Source: Magnaporthiopsis rhizophila
Taxonomy: Eukaryota > Ascomycota > Sordariomycetes > Magnaporthales > Magnaporthaceae
Length of the DNA stretch: 64,000 bases
Assembly: GCA_003049465.1 (NCBI GenBank)
Contig: PYSS01000007.1
Span: 186,001-250,000, forward strand
Direction of reading: 5' to 3'
Part shown: positions 44,289 through 54,953 of the stretch, piece by piece
Position numbering within the stretch: position 1 is the first letter of the stretch
Layout of the letters: each line of letters begins with the position of its first letter
Notes under the pieces: model-generated
What the model was told of the DNA's origin: nothing
Database searches by the model: none
Seen by the model: the letters and a program-made list of their open reading frames with translations, nothing else
Translations under genes and position numbers: made by a program

Positions 44289-46143
44289 CTACTTCCGCTT
44301 CATGAAGCCCGGCTTCTTGAAGAGGAAGGAACTGCGCTTCTTCCGGTTGTCAAGCTCCTGCATGTGCGCCCGCACTAGGCCCTGGCAGACGCAGTGCTGC
44401 GGGCTCTCGGCGGCAAGGTACTGCATGCCCTCGATGGACTTCGCGGACTGGATATCCGGTTGGCTCGCTGGCGGGTGCGGCGGTCGGTGCCGCAGCGCGT
44501 CCTCGATCTCGGTCCGGACGTATTCGTTCGCGCCCATGGCTCCCGCAAACACGAGGAAGTCGAGGATGTCGTTGGCCCTGGGCGCCTGGCCGGCGTCGCG
44601 CTCCCGGGGTGGGTGTCTGATGAATTTGGCGGCGTGCTTGACGTAGACGTCGTCGCGCATGATCCTCATCTCGACCGTGAGGCCGTGGCACTTGCCGGGT
44701 TCGCCGTGGATCTGTCGGTCGAACAGGCCCGTGAGAGCGGGCCTGAAGCACGGTGGGTGCGTGAGGGTTCCCACTGTCAGCCAAGTCGACGCAACGATGT
44801 CGCGCCCGGAGGCGAGGAAGAGGGAAGAAGCATGAACGAAATTCAGAACCCACCGGTTCAGATGCATAAGAGTGTCCTGGAACGTGATGCCCCGATTCTC
44901 GCCGGGAGAGGAAGTGAGGGCACCGTCAAGAAGGGAGGGGATCGGAACGCAAGCAACTTCCTTGCTGGCCGCGCTGTCCGGATCGCTGACACGCTTGCCG
45001 AGACTGTGCTTGGCGTGGCGAACTGAGAAATCCCGACTGAGGCTGCGGGCCACGCCCGCTATGTCCGCTGCAACGGCGGGTGATCCCTGGGCCTTGCACT
45101 GCTTGAGGGCTTGGGCAATGTTTTTCTCCAGGGCATCGTCGATGTAGGCACCTCCGAAAAGCTGGTTCGTCATGGGCCACCAAAAGTCTGTGAGGACTTG
45201 ACTCTTCTCTTTGTCGGCGAGCACCAGCAGGGTCGTGTCCAAGGTTGCGCCGCCAATGTCGGCAATCAGGATATGATCTCCAGTCTAGGAGAGCGAGAGA
45301 GTTGTCAGCCCAGAAGTCCAAAGCAGAGCTTACACCATGGTTGGGCAGGCCCCATGGTGAGCACGGACAAAACGGTAAACAAGTCCTCCTCACCATGAAC
45401 AAGTCGCCTTTCTCATGCATGATCTGAACCACCACAGCCTCGGCCTCTGTCAGATTGACGTCGAGGACCTTGTGTTTCTTCTCGGCGTCCTCGAAGCCGG
45501 CGTCATGGGCCGCCTTGGCTAGCACGGCGCCACGGTCCTTGCCAACGGTCAGCGCCACGGTCAGGACGACGTCCACCCGAGCATCGTCCCAAGCCGGCAG
45601 CCTCGCTCTCGCGTTCTCGGTGTAGAAGTCGACGACGCAGGGCAGGAGTTTTTTGAGCACGTCCAGGCAGAGCTCGCGGCCCGTCTTGTTCAGTGCCGGG
45701 CCGACGGCGGTGGCGACGACTGTCCGTGGGGTGCTCCGTCTTGGGCCGGAACTGGCTGTCCGGGGCCGACAGGGCTGCAAGCCTGAAGTGGCGGAAGACG
45801 TGCCAGTCCCGGTGGCCCGTCAGGGCGTCAGCGGCGTATCCCCATTCTGGGCCGCCGCCGGCGGAGGGATACGCCAGAGCGGTGAGGTTGTTGGTTTCGT
45901 CGGTGAAGGAGTTTTCCTTGAACGGTAGTAGCATGACCTTGTAGTCGTTGCTGGCTTCGTCGAGAAAGGCCATCGCGACCTTGATGCCTGTATAGCATGC
46001 CCATGGGCGGCAAAATTGAGACCTGGCGTCAGGGTTGTTTGCAAGAGGGAGGCCATGCAGGACGGATTGGGCGACTTACACTCCATGCCAAAGTCGAGGC
46101 CGACAATTGCATGTGGCTTCTGGTGCTTGCTCCAGCTAGGCAT
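44289..46143 (-). CDS. Hsp70-like (HSPA12-type) ATPase-domain protein with one-base frameshift
   Basis: Three minus-strand exons, 46143-46080, 45987-45394 and 45284-44289, encode an Hsp70/actin-superfamily protein of about 550 residues. AIVGLDFGMECIKVAMAFLD gives the phosphate-1 loop across the first junction, ILIADIGGATLDTTLLVLAD is the phosphate-2 motif, and FAGAMGANEYV near the C-terminus resembles the adenosine motif. The C-terminus is basic (KKPGFMKRK). Divergent Hsp70-like proteins of this kind are common in filamentous fungi and their functions are mostly unknown. Exon 2 is out of frame: codons read TEHP before a CCCC run (GGGG on the plus strand, 45728-45731), but the following RTVVATAVGPALNK continues in another frame. 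Removing one C makes the total divisible by three. It is either an indel error or a recent null allele. Confidence 0.8.
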
Positions 46144-46857
46144 GGCGTGACCGGCTTCGGGCAGAGTAAATGCTGAGGAAACCGGAGGAGAAGCAGAAGC
46201 TCTGCTAATTCTGAAGAATGTCTGCTTTCGTTCCAGTTCGTGCTTGATGGGCAATTTATGTGACTAGGTACTTGGGAGGTAGGTGCCTACCCGACTGGCT
46301 TCTGCCCGTTTGTCGCCCTCTCCCCTTCTTTAACGAACATCTGACCACACCGCCGCCCCCTGGCCTTCTCGGCCCGGTTGCTCTCCGTATTACTTTTACC
46401 TCAGCTCGTGCGTATATGACAGATGATAGGTCGGCCGCCACGTCGGATGTGTGCAGGCTGTGCAGGAACAGGGCGGAAATTGGACCAACAGCCCGCCCTC
46501 TCCGATTTCAGGAGGCGACAGCAAACTGCCGCATCTGGCTTTGCGTCGTAGACAAGACGCGAAGGCCATTCCGTAACCCAACTCTTCCATCTTGGCCAGG
46601 TTTCTGCCTGGGCTCTTATCATGGTCGCCATCTGGCTCTGCTGGGCCATAAAAATCCTTACTGCAACGTGCGCTGTTTGGCATCAGGGGCTTGAACGGGA
46701 TCCCGGGGACCCAGGGGGACTGCAAGGGGGAGCTGTTCCTGCACACTGTCGTGGCTGATCCTCTGGGCGACGGGCACTCCCTAGACGTGGGACAGCAAGA
46801 CATCAGCCAGCCAACCAACCAACCAAAGCCTCCAGAGTCAACGACCCACGCCCGCAA

Positions 46858-47259
46858 TCATCGACCCGGCCCTCCAAGGCATCGTGCGCGTCCTCGCGCC
46901 CAGGGGGTGGTGAGACAGTGCTCTAGGTGGATGGCTGGGTTCTCGAGAGGCCCAAGGTGCGTGTGATTTTTTGCCCCAAGATCTCGCTCGAGAGGAGACA
47001 GAGTCATGACCTCTCTGCTCAATCCATCATGCTCTCCCACACAAAACGCAGAGGCAAGATAAACATGCCGACAGAACATGCTGAATAACCAATTGCCGCG
47101 GTAGAATGCTGCCATGGTTTCCCGTTGCCGTCGGAAGCCGGCCTGAAGCAGCCCGTTGAACCTGCGCAAGACCGATTCACTTGCAGTCTCGTGATGCCTC
47201 TGCGTTTGGGAAACGATCCATGCTGTGCTCCCTGAGGGCCAGAGAACGTTCGTCAACAC
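46858..47259 (-). pseudogene. Possible fragment of an F-box-associated-type protein
   Basis: This minus-strand open frame contains FRRQRETMAAFYRGNWLFSM, resembling the Q/R-x-E-T-x-x-x-F-Y-x-x-N-x-F pattern common after F-box domains in Pezizomycotina proteins. The surrounding sequence (ASESVLRRFNGLLQAGF before it, CRHVYLASAFC after it) is protein-like in composition. No ATG start precedes the motif and no F-box is visible, so it is at best a remnant or a partly seen gene. Confidence 0.22.
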
Positions 47260-48482
47260 TCACAACACATGTCGAGCTCCTCTCCTGCCAAGATCGACCA
47301 TGAGTAGCTCCTTTGAGCGGCCTCATCCTGACGCCCTCCTGAACAGTGGGCTACCTCCGGCCCTCATACACAGCAAAGCAAGCTCGCAAAGGAGAGTGGA
47401 GATAACATGGCCCATCGGCGGTCTCGCCCCTGGCTGGTGGCTTATCGATTTGTGAGCAGCCGCGGGGAAGCACGGACTGGAGCCCCGCCGCCCTGGATGA
47501 CAGGAGGAGGCCCTAATCAAAGTCGTCGTCACATATCAACCCGGAAGTCGGCAGACCCGTTGCGGCTGTGAACCACTGCCAGGATCGGCACCGTCCCGGC
47601 CCTCCTTATTCGTCTCCCAAAAAGTGGCTCGGCAGGAGCGCGAGGCTATTTCATGCAACTCTGGCTCACTATCTAGACTCTTGCAAAGACGAGACTTGGT
47701 TGAGGGCCATCGTAATCTCTTGGGACATTGAAAAGTGCGGCTGACCTCTTCAGAGCCAGCGTCTGCCCCAAAATCAGTGTCTTAAAACCCGAGACGCGGT
47801 TGTGTGAGTACGGTCCGCTATTCGGATTATTTTCAGAACTACCTAGAGCCCGCCGACAGGGTAGCCTTATGAACCGCCAAGGAAATGTGGCAGGGCAGAC
47901 TTGGCAAGATGCTGGGGACGCCAAAGTTTTGAAAAGACAAGAAAAAGCAGGTTTGCTTGTGCTATTTTTTTTTTCTGCTGCAGGCCCCAGGCGCACACAG
48001 CGAGTGACGGAAGAATCACCTCATCGCAAAATCTTCAATCTCGGGTTGACGCGGAGGCACGGAGAAAGAGGCACACTTCCCATATGGCTGTTTATAGTGC
48101 AACCCATATATTCGCGTGAATACCGAGCCCAAAGGTCCGAGGGAAAATAAGAAGCATGATCAGCACATGCCTATTACGGCCCGTTGTCTAGATTGCTGCT
48201 GAAAGTCGGCAGGGGTCCGGAGCAGCGCCGACTGCAAGGCGGACCAGGTGGCTGATCGGCTGCGTCACCAAAGCATGCCATCTGTCACCCACCTTGGCCA
48301 GACAGAGAGGGAGGTTGATTTGCAAGCGGCGGGAGCGAAGGCCCGAGCCCAGCCCAGATTTTGGGGAAACCTCTCCCTCGTGCATGACCGCCCTTTCCAG
48401 CCACACAATCCCCAAGTCGAAAATAGCAGATAGCCGTCGATGATGCGGGTGTGGATGCCATTGGCTATGTCGGGTACATGCC

Positions 48483-48550
48483 GAGGTAGGCCGTCAGGTA
48501 GGAAGAGGCACCTGCCTGGCGTAGCCAGGTACCTGCATGTACCTAGGTAC
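48483..48550. repeat. Degenerate TAGGTA/ACCTAGGTA island
   Basis: Multiple AGGTAGG, CAGGTACC and ACCTAGGTAC elements over about 70 bases. Confidence 0.6.
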
Positions 48551-48940
48551 TCTTCACCGGTGACAGCTTGTCCGCGCAGGGAAGAGGGGGTGGTGCGTGT
48601 GGTATACGTGCGACGTCGGTATGGCAAGGCACCTCGTAGGATTACACCAGGTCGGACGACTTTTCGTTATCCCTTCTCCGAGAGAGAGGGGGTTCCCGGG
48701 TGAGTGAGCAGGTTCCCAAGAGCCCAGGAAAGCAAAATCCCACGTCTGGCCCCACAAACTGAGCGTCCTATAAGATAATATCCCGCGGGAGGAGGTCTTG
48801 GCGGAGCCACTGGAGGGTGGGGGTGGGAGCAAAGAGGCCCAGACTGGCGCATCGGGGACTGAGGTTTGATCACCGAGGCCTGCATCCGCACCCGCACCCG
48901 CATGTAGCCGAGGCCGACCTGGAAAATATTGACGTAAGGC

Positions 48941-48968
48941 TAAATACCTAGGTACGTACCTAGGTAAC
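48941..48968. repeat. Paired TACCTAGGTA palindromes
   Basis: The stretch reads AATACCTAGGTACGTACCTA then GGTAACC, i.e. two ACCTAGGT palindromes separated by an ACGT centre, forming a larger inverted repeat. Confidence 0.85.
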
Positions 48969-50304
48969 CAAAACAGCTGGCGAGCCTGCGCGGACACCTG
49001 GGCGAGGCAGGCACAGCGCAAATGTCGTACAAATGTGTAAGCTGGGCTGCGGGGCTACCAATTGAAAAAGAGTTCAGGCCAACGATGACGATTGACAGCG
49101 GGGCGTTGTGGAGTTTTCGGGGGGTTTGCAGGCGCTGCTAGGCCCAATGCGGATAGCACGTGGGCTGGCGGCGTGGGGCCAAGATTGCGTGCCGAATTGG
49201 CTTCACAACTCCCAGCTGTCAATGTCGAATGCGCTTGTCATGTTGGTGGAAGCCAGGAGAAGCAGCAGAAAGCAACAGCCCTTCGGTACAAAGCTTGAAC
49301 CGAGCGAGGTCTCATGACAACCCCCCAGTGCTCGCTTCGCGGCTGCCGCGGCGCCCTTCGCCAGCATTCACATTCGTCACAGCCGGCATCCCCCAGGGCC
49401 TTGTTCCGTCCAGGGCGCGTTCCGGCTGCCTATGTAGGTACTGCTCTTGCGGCCCCAGCGGTTGAGACACAAGACCGACGAACACCTCCGACCCGCTGTG
49501 TGAGGTAAACATGCGTACACCTGCATACCCAGGGATCCTTGGAAAGCCCAGCCCGTGGGGACTTGAGCGGCCGCCCGCCCGCACCTCCCTTGTTCTCGGA
49601 GCTACTGCGGAGATACGTTGGACGTGGCCGCCCGGTCGGCAGTCACCTGGCTTGGGCGGTTGCATCTCTTGCGAGCAAGGATCGCCAGCGTGTACCTCGT
49701 CGATTCTTAGCGTCCTACGGTCCCGCTCCGATGGAATCATCAAGTCGACTTTTGGTATAGCCCAGCGAGGTACTGTACCTGCGGCTACCGCATCGGTCTG
49801 TCTCATCAACGACGTGGTTGCCTCGAGGTTTCTTCTGGTGGTACGGTAGGATGGTAGGTAGATGCTGCTGGAGCACAGCTGCGTGCGCCCTTTGCCGAGG
49901 TCACCTGCCCACTGCTCCGTAAGAAGAAAAGAAACAAAGGTAGAAACAAGTTGTTTTTCCCGCCTCGATATTTGATCTTCCGTTTTTAAAGTACTCTCGG
50001 GTTGGTTGATAATCTTCTTCTCCCCATTCTTCCCAGTTTATCTGTCCTCGCCTGCCCACCTCTTCGTTGCCTCCTGCCATCTTGTTCTCCCGCGCCATCT
50101 CCCCTTTCTGGGAAGCTCCGTGCCAGTCTCTGCCACATCACCAGACGTCACGTCCGAGCTTCCCGTCATCCCACGCCTGCCAGTCTCTCTTCCCCTGGCT
50201 AGTGCCTTCTTGGTCGTCTGCCATCCCGCGTGTCTGAAGCTCTCTTTCAACCCGCACAGACGTTACCCGCAACAGATCTATCTATCCTATCCCTCCTTGT
50301 CACC

Positions 50305-53300
50305 ATGCCTCCTGCAGCGGAGCTCGAGTTGCCGGCTTCCGGTGGGGTGGCACATCCTCTGGAAGGCGTGGGAGGGAAGCCGTTTTCCGTGACCCCCAAA
50401 CTCAGGCCGGGCCATGACGTTGGAGGGACCAACGGCCATGGCCCGGCGTCTCGAATCATTGACATCCGCGCCGCCGGTATTGAAACCAATCTCAAGGCTG
50501 AGATCGTGACATTGTTCCACCCAAAGGCCGGACCACGCGTCTTGCCGACAATACTCCTCTACGACCAACGAGGTTTGCAGCTCTTTGAGGAGGTCAGAGA
50601 AGCTCTTATTCTGATGGCCTATGACGGACCCCGGATGCGGCCCTTCGTTATGGCGGGGTCGGGCTGGATCGTCACGCTGATGCTTGCTTCCACACGCAAA
50701 AAAAGATAACGTACCTAGATGAATACTATCTGACCAATGACGAGATCTCCGTCCTGGAAACCTCGTCGGCCGAGATCGCCAAGGAAATAGCGGACGGGTC
50801 CATGATCATTGAGCTTGGGAGCGGGTAGGTGCCTGACGGTGACCCCCAAATCTCTGCCGCTTATCGATCCCCCAACACCCCCACCGTGCCACCCTCCCAG
50901 ATTGACACCCCGTCTTCTTTTTTTTTTCTAGAAATCTCCGCAAGGTCAGCATCCTTCTGCGCGCACTTGACGATGCCGGGAAGAGCATCGACTACTACGC
51001 TCTCGATCTTTCCGAGGATGAGCTGAAGAGGACGCTGGCCCAAGTGCCTCATTACAAACACGTCAGATGCCATGGGCTGCTCGGGACGTACGACGACGGC
51101 CAGGGGTGGCTAAAGTCGCCCGCGAACCTTAGCCGGCAAAAGTGCATCCTCTTCCTGGGATCGAGCATTGGTGAGTTTTCGGCTCGAGCCCCTTCTTGCC
51201 CGGTTTGGAAAAAGATCATCACAAGCCAGCCAACGAGTTGAGAGTTTCTTTCTGATGACTTCTCAGGGAACTTCCGGCGAGACGAGGCTTCCGAGTTTCT
51301 GAGGGGATTCTCGCAGGTCCTCCGACCTGGCGATTCCATGCTGATTGGGATCGACTCCTGCTACGACCCCGGCAGAGTCTAGTATGGGTTTACCCTTTCC
51401 TCCCTTCCATGTCCCGATGGGATTGTCTGTGTCCGGCCTTGCTAACCCCGATGATCAGCGATGCATACAACGGTAAGCCTCATTGAAAGCGGGAGGAGGC
51501 GTGGCGATGCGCCTCGGCTCTGCTCGAGCTAACCCGTGGCCAAATACAGACAGCAAGGGTGTGACACACCAGTAAGAGACCCTAGTGCTAGCAGCACGCA
51601 GACCAGGTTCCTCCTGCACTCGCCATACAGGGGATTCGGGTCACAAAGAGAACGTATTGCTGATAAATGGCGGTTTAGGTTCATCCTCAACGGCCTCGTT
51701 CATGCCAATCGTATCCTCGGAGAGGAGGCCTTCAAGGTGGCTGACTGGCGTGTCATCGGCGAGTATGTGTACGACGAGCAAGGGGGCCGCCACCAGGCAT
51801 GGTACACTCCGGTGCGAGACACGTTGGCAATGGGCCAGCTTGTTCCTATGGGCGAACGGGTCTTTGTCGAACGCAGCGTCAAGTTCACCCCATCCGACAG
51901 GGAGAAGCTTTGGCGGGACTCGGGCGCGGTCGAGGCTGGCCGGTGGACCCACGGCATCGAGTATGGTACGTCCTTTCTTCCCTACTTCAGTTCTCACGGG
52001 CCCGGTTTAGTGGAACGTCGGACAACCGCTAGTCGGATCCCCCTGACGCTTTTATACGCACATCACACACGGACACACGGGCACACATTCGCACATACCT
52101 CTCCGCCTCGAAAGTTCGAAGTGGTGCCACATCACCATCAACACGTGTAGCTGAAGCTGCCGCATACATCACTGCTTGTCGTCGCTCTTGCAGAGCGCCT
52201 TGCATGGCTAGCCCATCCTTGTCCAGCCGCCAGAGCAAGATTGCGGGGTCAACCCCAGTTGATGCATCGTGTTAGGCCCAGCTCGTCGTGTCATGCACCA
52301 TCCTATTCTTAAACAAGGGTAAGCATAGCGGGAAGTCCCGCTTCAAACATCTTGATACTGCGTAGAAGCAAAAAGAGAGAAAAAAAAATATGGAAGCGAG
52401 ACGGCGGCTGGCAGACGCAGCCGAGGCTCACGAACGCATCCGCAACCCAAGAATCGGTTAAACAAGCCGAGCAAGAGACCACTAACCGGTTCTGCCTGTA
52501 GGGCTCCACCTGCTCGCGAAACCAAACATGCCGTTCAGCCTGTCACCAAGCGAGTACGCGGCATCGGCCCTGCCCAGCCTGGCCGACTGGCGGGCGTTGT
52601 GGGCCGTGTGGGATGCAATCACGCGTGGCATGCTCCCGAAAAAGGAGCTGCTGGAGAAGCCGATCAGGCTGCGCAACGCCTGCATCTTCTATCTCGGCCA
52701 CATCCCCACCTTCTTGGACATCCAGTTGACCAAGACCACCAAGAACCCGGCGACTGAGCCACAGTACTATTACTCGATATTCGAACGCGGGATCGACCCC
52801 GACGTCGACAACCCAGAACGGTGCCATGCTCACTCGGAGATACCCGAGGAGTGGCCCCCCGCAGCCGAAATCGCCGAGTACCAGGAAAGGGTTCGGGCCA
52901 GGCTGGAGGGCATATACGCCGCCGGTATTCGGAACATCCCGCGCAGCGTCGGAAGGGCCATATGGGTCGGCTATGAGCACGAGGCTATGCACCTCGAGAC
53001 GCTGTTGTACATGCTGCTCCAGAGCGACAAGACACTGCCGCCCCCAGGCACCCGCACCCCAGACTTTAGGCAACTAGCCGCTGAGGCCCAAGCCAGCAGG
53101 GTACCAACTCAATGGTTTGAGGTCCCGGCTACAGAACTGACCGTCGGGCTTGACGACCCAGAGAGCGGCACCAACCTGGACCGAGACTATGGGTGGTAGG
53201 AAAGCCCGGGACGTGCATGTGTGGGCTGGAACGCTGACTCAGCCACAACATAGGGACAATGAGAAGCCCCCGAGGCGAGTGAAAGTGGATGCCTTCCAGG

Positions 53301-54587
53301 CACAGGCAAGGCCGATCACGAATGAAGAGGTCGGTTCCCTGGCTCCGGACAAGACAGAAAAAGCCCATTGCGAATAGTCGAGGGCCGCGGTGCCGTGTAG
53401 TGATTGGCTGAATAGGAGCTAATACTGGGGTTGGCCTGTCTATCACAGTACGCAAAGTACATGTATCACGAGGGCATTGGCCACATACCGGCCTCATGGG
53501 TTGCTGTTAGTACAGAAAAGAGCGCGGAGAGCGCCACCAATGGCGCCAACGGAACCACAAACGGCCAGGGGCCAGGCAACGGGCCGAAGAATGGCCACAC
53601 GAACGGCCATGCCAACGGGCACGTCAACAATGGCGCTCACGGCAGCAGCCTGCCGGCCTCGTTCATGGCGGGCAAGGCTGTCAGGACCGTCTACGGGCCG
53701 GTGCCGCTGGAGCTCGCATTGGACTGGCCCGTCGCCACCTCGTACGACGAGCTAGCCGGCTGCGCGGCGTGGATGGGTGGCCGGATCCCGACGTTTGAAG
53801 AGGCCCGAAGCATCTACGAGCACGTCGAGGTGCTGCAAAAGGACGCGGCCGACAGGGAGCTGGCGAGGAAGGTGCCGGCGGTGAATGGGTGCGTTTGTGC
53901 TATCAGGTCCCCATACGCTCTAGGCCGGAGATTGACGACTACGTCACAGCCATCTCTCGAACGACGGCGTCGAGGAGACCCCACCATCCCGGGCTGCGGG
54001 GCTGGGCGATGATGAGTCGCGGCCCAACAACGACGGCGGACTTTTCATCGACCTTGCTGGCGCCAATGTCGGGCTGCAGCAGTGGCACCCGGCGCCCGTC
54101 ACGGGCAACGGCGGCCGGCTAGCGGGTCAGGCCCAGATGGGCGGGGTCTGGGAATGGACGAGCTCTGTCCTCCAGAAGCATGAAGGATTCGAGCCCATGC
54201 CGCTGTATCCCAACTACACGGGTAAGGGTCCCCTTCTCTCCGACCGCACGAGTCCTTGGCATCATCCGGGTCGGGTCTTCCCCTTTGGGCCGGGTCTAGG
54301 CATACACGGATCTTGGTCGTTTGCTGATATACCATGTGTGTCCCCCTAGCCGACTTTTTCGACGGCAAGCACAATATCGTGCTCGGAGGCTCGTGGGCAA
54401 CCATCCCACGCATCGCAGGGCGGAAGTCCTTGTAAGTCATTTTCGAGCTGCTACCTATCTTTGGAGACACCTCTGGCATGCCTCCACTTACTCACAAGGT
54501 CCGCATCTATCTAGCGTCAACTGGTACCAGCGCAACTACCCGTACGTCTGGGCCGGCGCGAGACTCGTCAGAGACGTGACCATCTAG
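50305..54587 (+). CDS. egt1: Ergothioneine biosynthesis protein Egt1 (EgtD-EgtB fusion)
   Basis: Egt1 trimethylates histidine to hercynine with SAM, then joins it to cysteine with oxygen to give hercynylcysteine sulfoxide. Thirteen exons: 50305-50592, 50706-50824, 50932-51170, 51267-51381, 51459-51472, 51550-51571, 51679-51965, 52502-53195, 53254-53329, 53449-53888, 53950-54221, 54350-54431, 54515-54587; total 2721 bases, 906 residues. The EgtD-type methyltransferase spans about residues 60-360, with SAM motif IIELGSGNLRKVSILLRAL. A DinB-type domain follows; its metal-binding segment is GYEHEAMHLETLL (near residue 520). The FGE-sulfatase-like domain ends with QMGGVWEWTSSVLQKHEGF and NWYQRNYPYVWAGARLVRDV. 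An Asn/Gly/His-rich insert lies at about residues 642-685. Exons 5 and 6 are 14 and 22 bases. The 536-base intron 7 separates the methyltransferase from the sulfoxide-synthase half. Confidence 0.96.
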
Positions 54588-54953
54588 CGCCGTGCGGCGA
54601 GCAGAAGCAATTATTTGCAGGTTTGTGGCTTTGGCAGCATTGACTGAAGCACTTTTCATCCTTTTTTTTGACGAGGATGAGGCTTTCTTCCACGCTTTTC
54701 CCCCTTCCAAACATCTACTATTTTCACAATGTGATGATGGACGATTCAACTCGCCATCCCTAAACACCCCCAAAAGTATTCTTTGCGCCTCTGTTGTTTT
54801 TTTTATTCTTTATCTTTTGTACAAGAAGCCGGCGTTACCCACGCTGCCCAACACCCGCTTGTTTGCCGCTATCAAGATCGCTCGAATTACATGCCGAGAC
54901 CTGACGTATGTGATTCCATGAACCTCAACGAGTGGCAGGATTCATCTTGATTG
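54588..54953. other. Convergent 3' region of EGT1 and GCN3
   Basis: T-rich 3' UTR sequence of EGT1 on the left; the GCN3 stop codon is at the right edge. No gene is seen. Confidence 0.5.

Larger units (their letters stand above)
46144..50304. other. Long gene-poor region between Hsp70-like gene and EGT1
   Basis: About 4.2 kb with TAGGTA islands at 46263-46292, 48483-48550 and 48941-48968. Apart from the weak candidate at 46858-47259, no coding sequence is supported. The last 300 bases are pyrimidine-rich on the plus strand and probably form the EGT1 leader. Confidence 0.5.

Noticed and set aside
51536..52150. Methyltransferase fragment with a stop after the domain, as an independent gene
   Set aside because: It is EGT1 exon 7 plus retained intron sequence; the acceptor at 52501 restores the GLHLLAKPNMPF join to the sulfoxide-synthase half.
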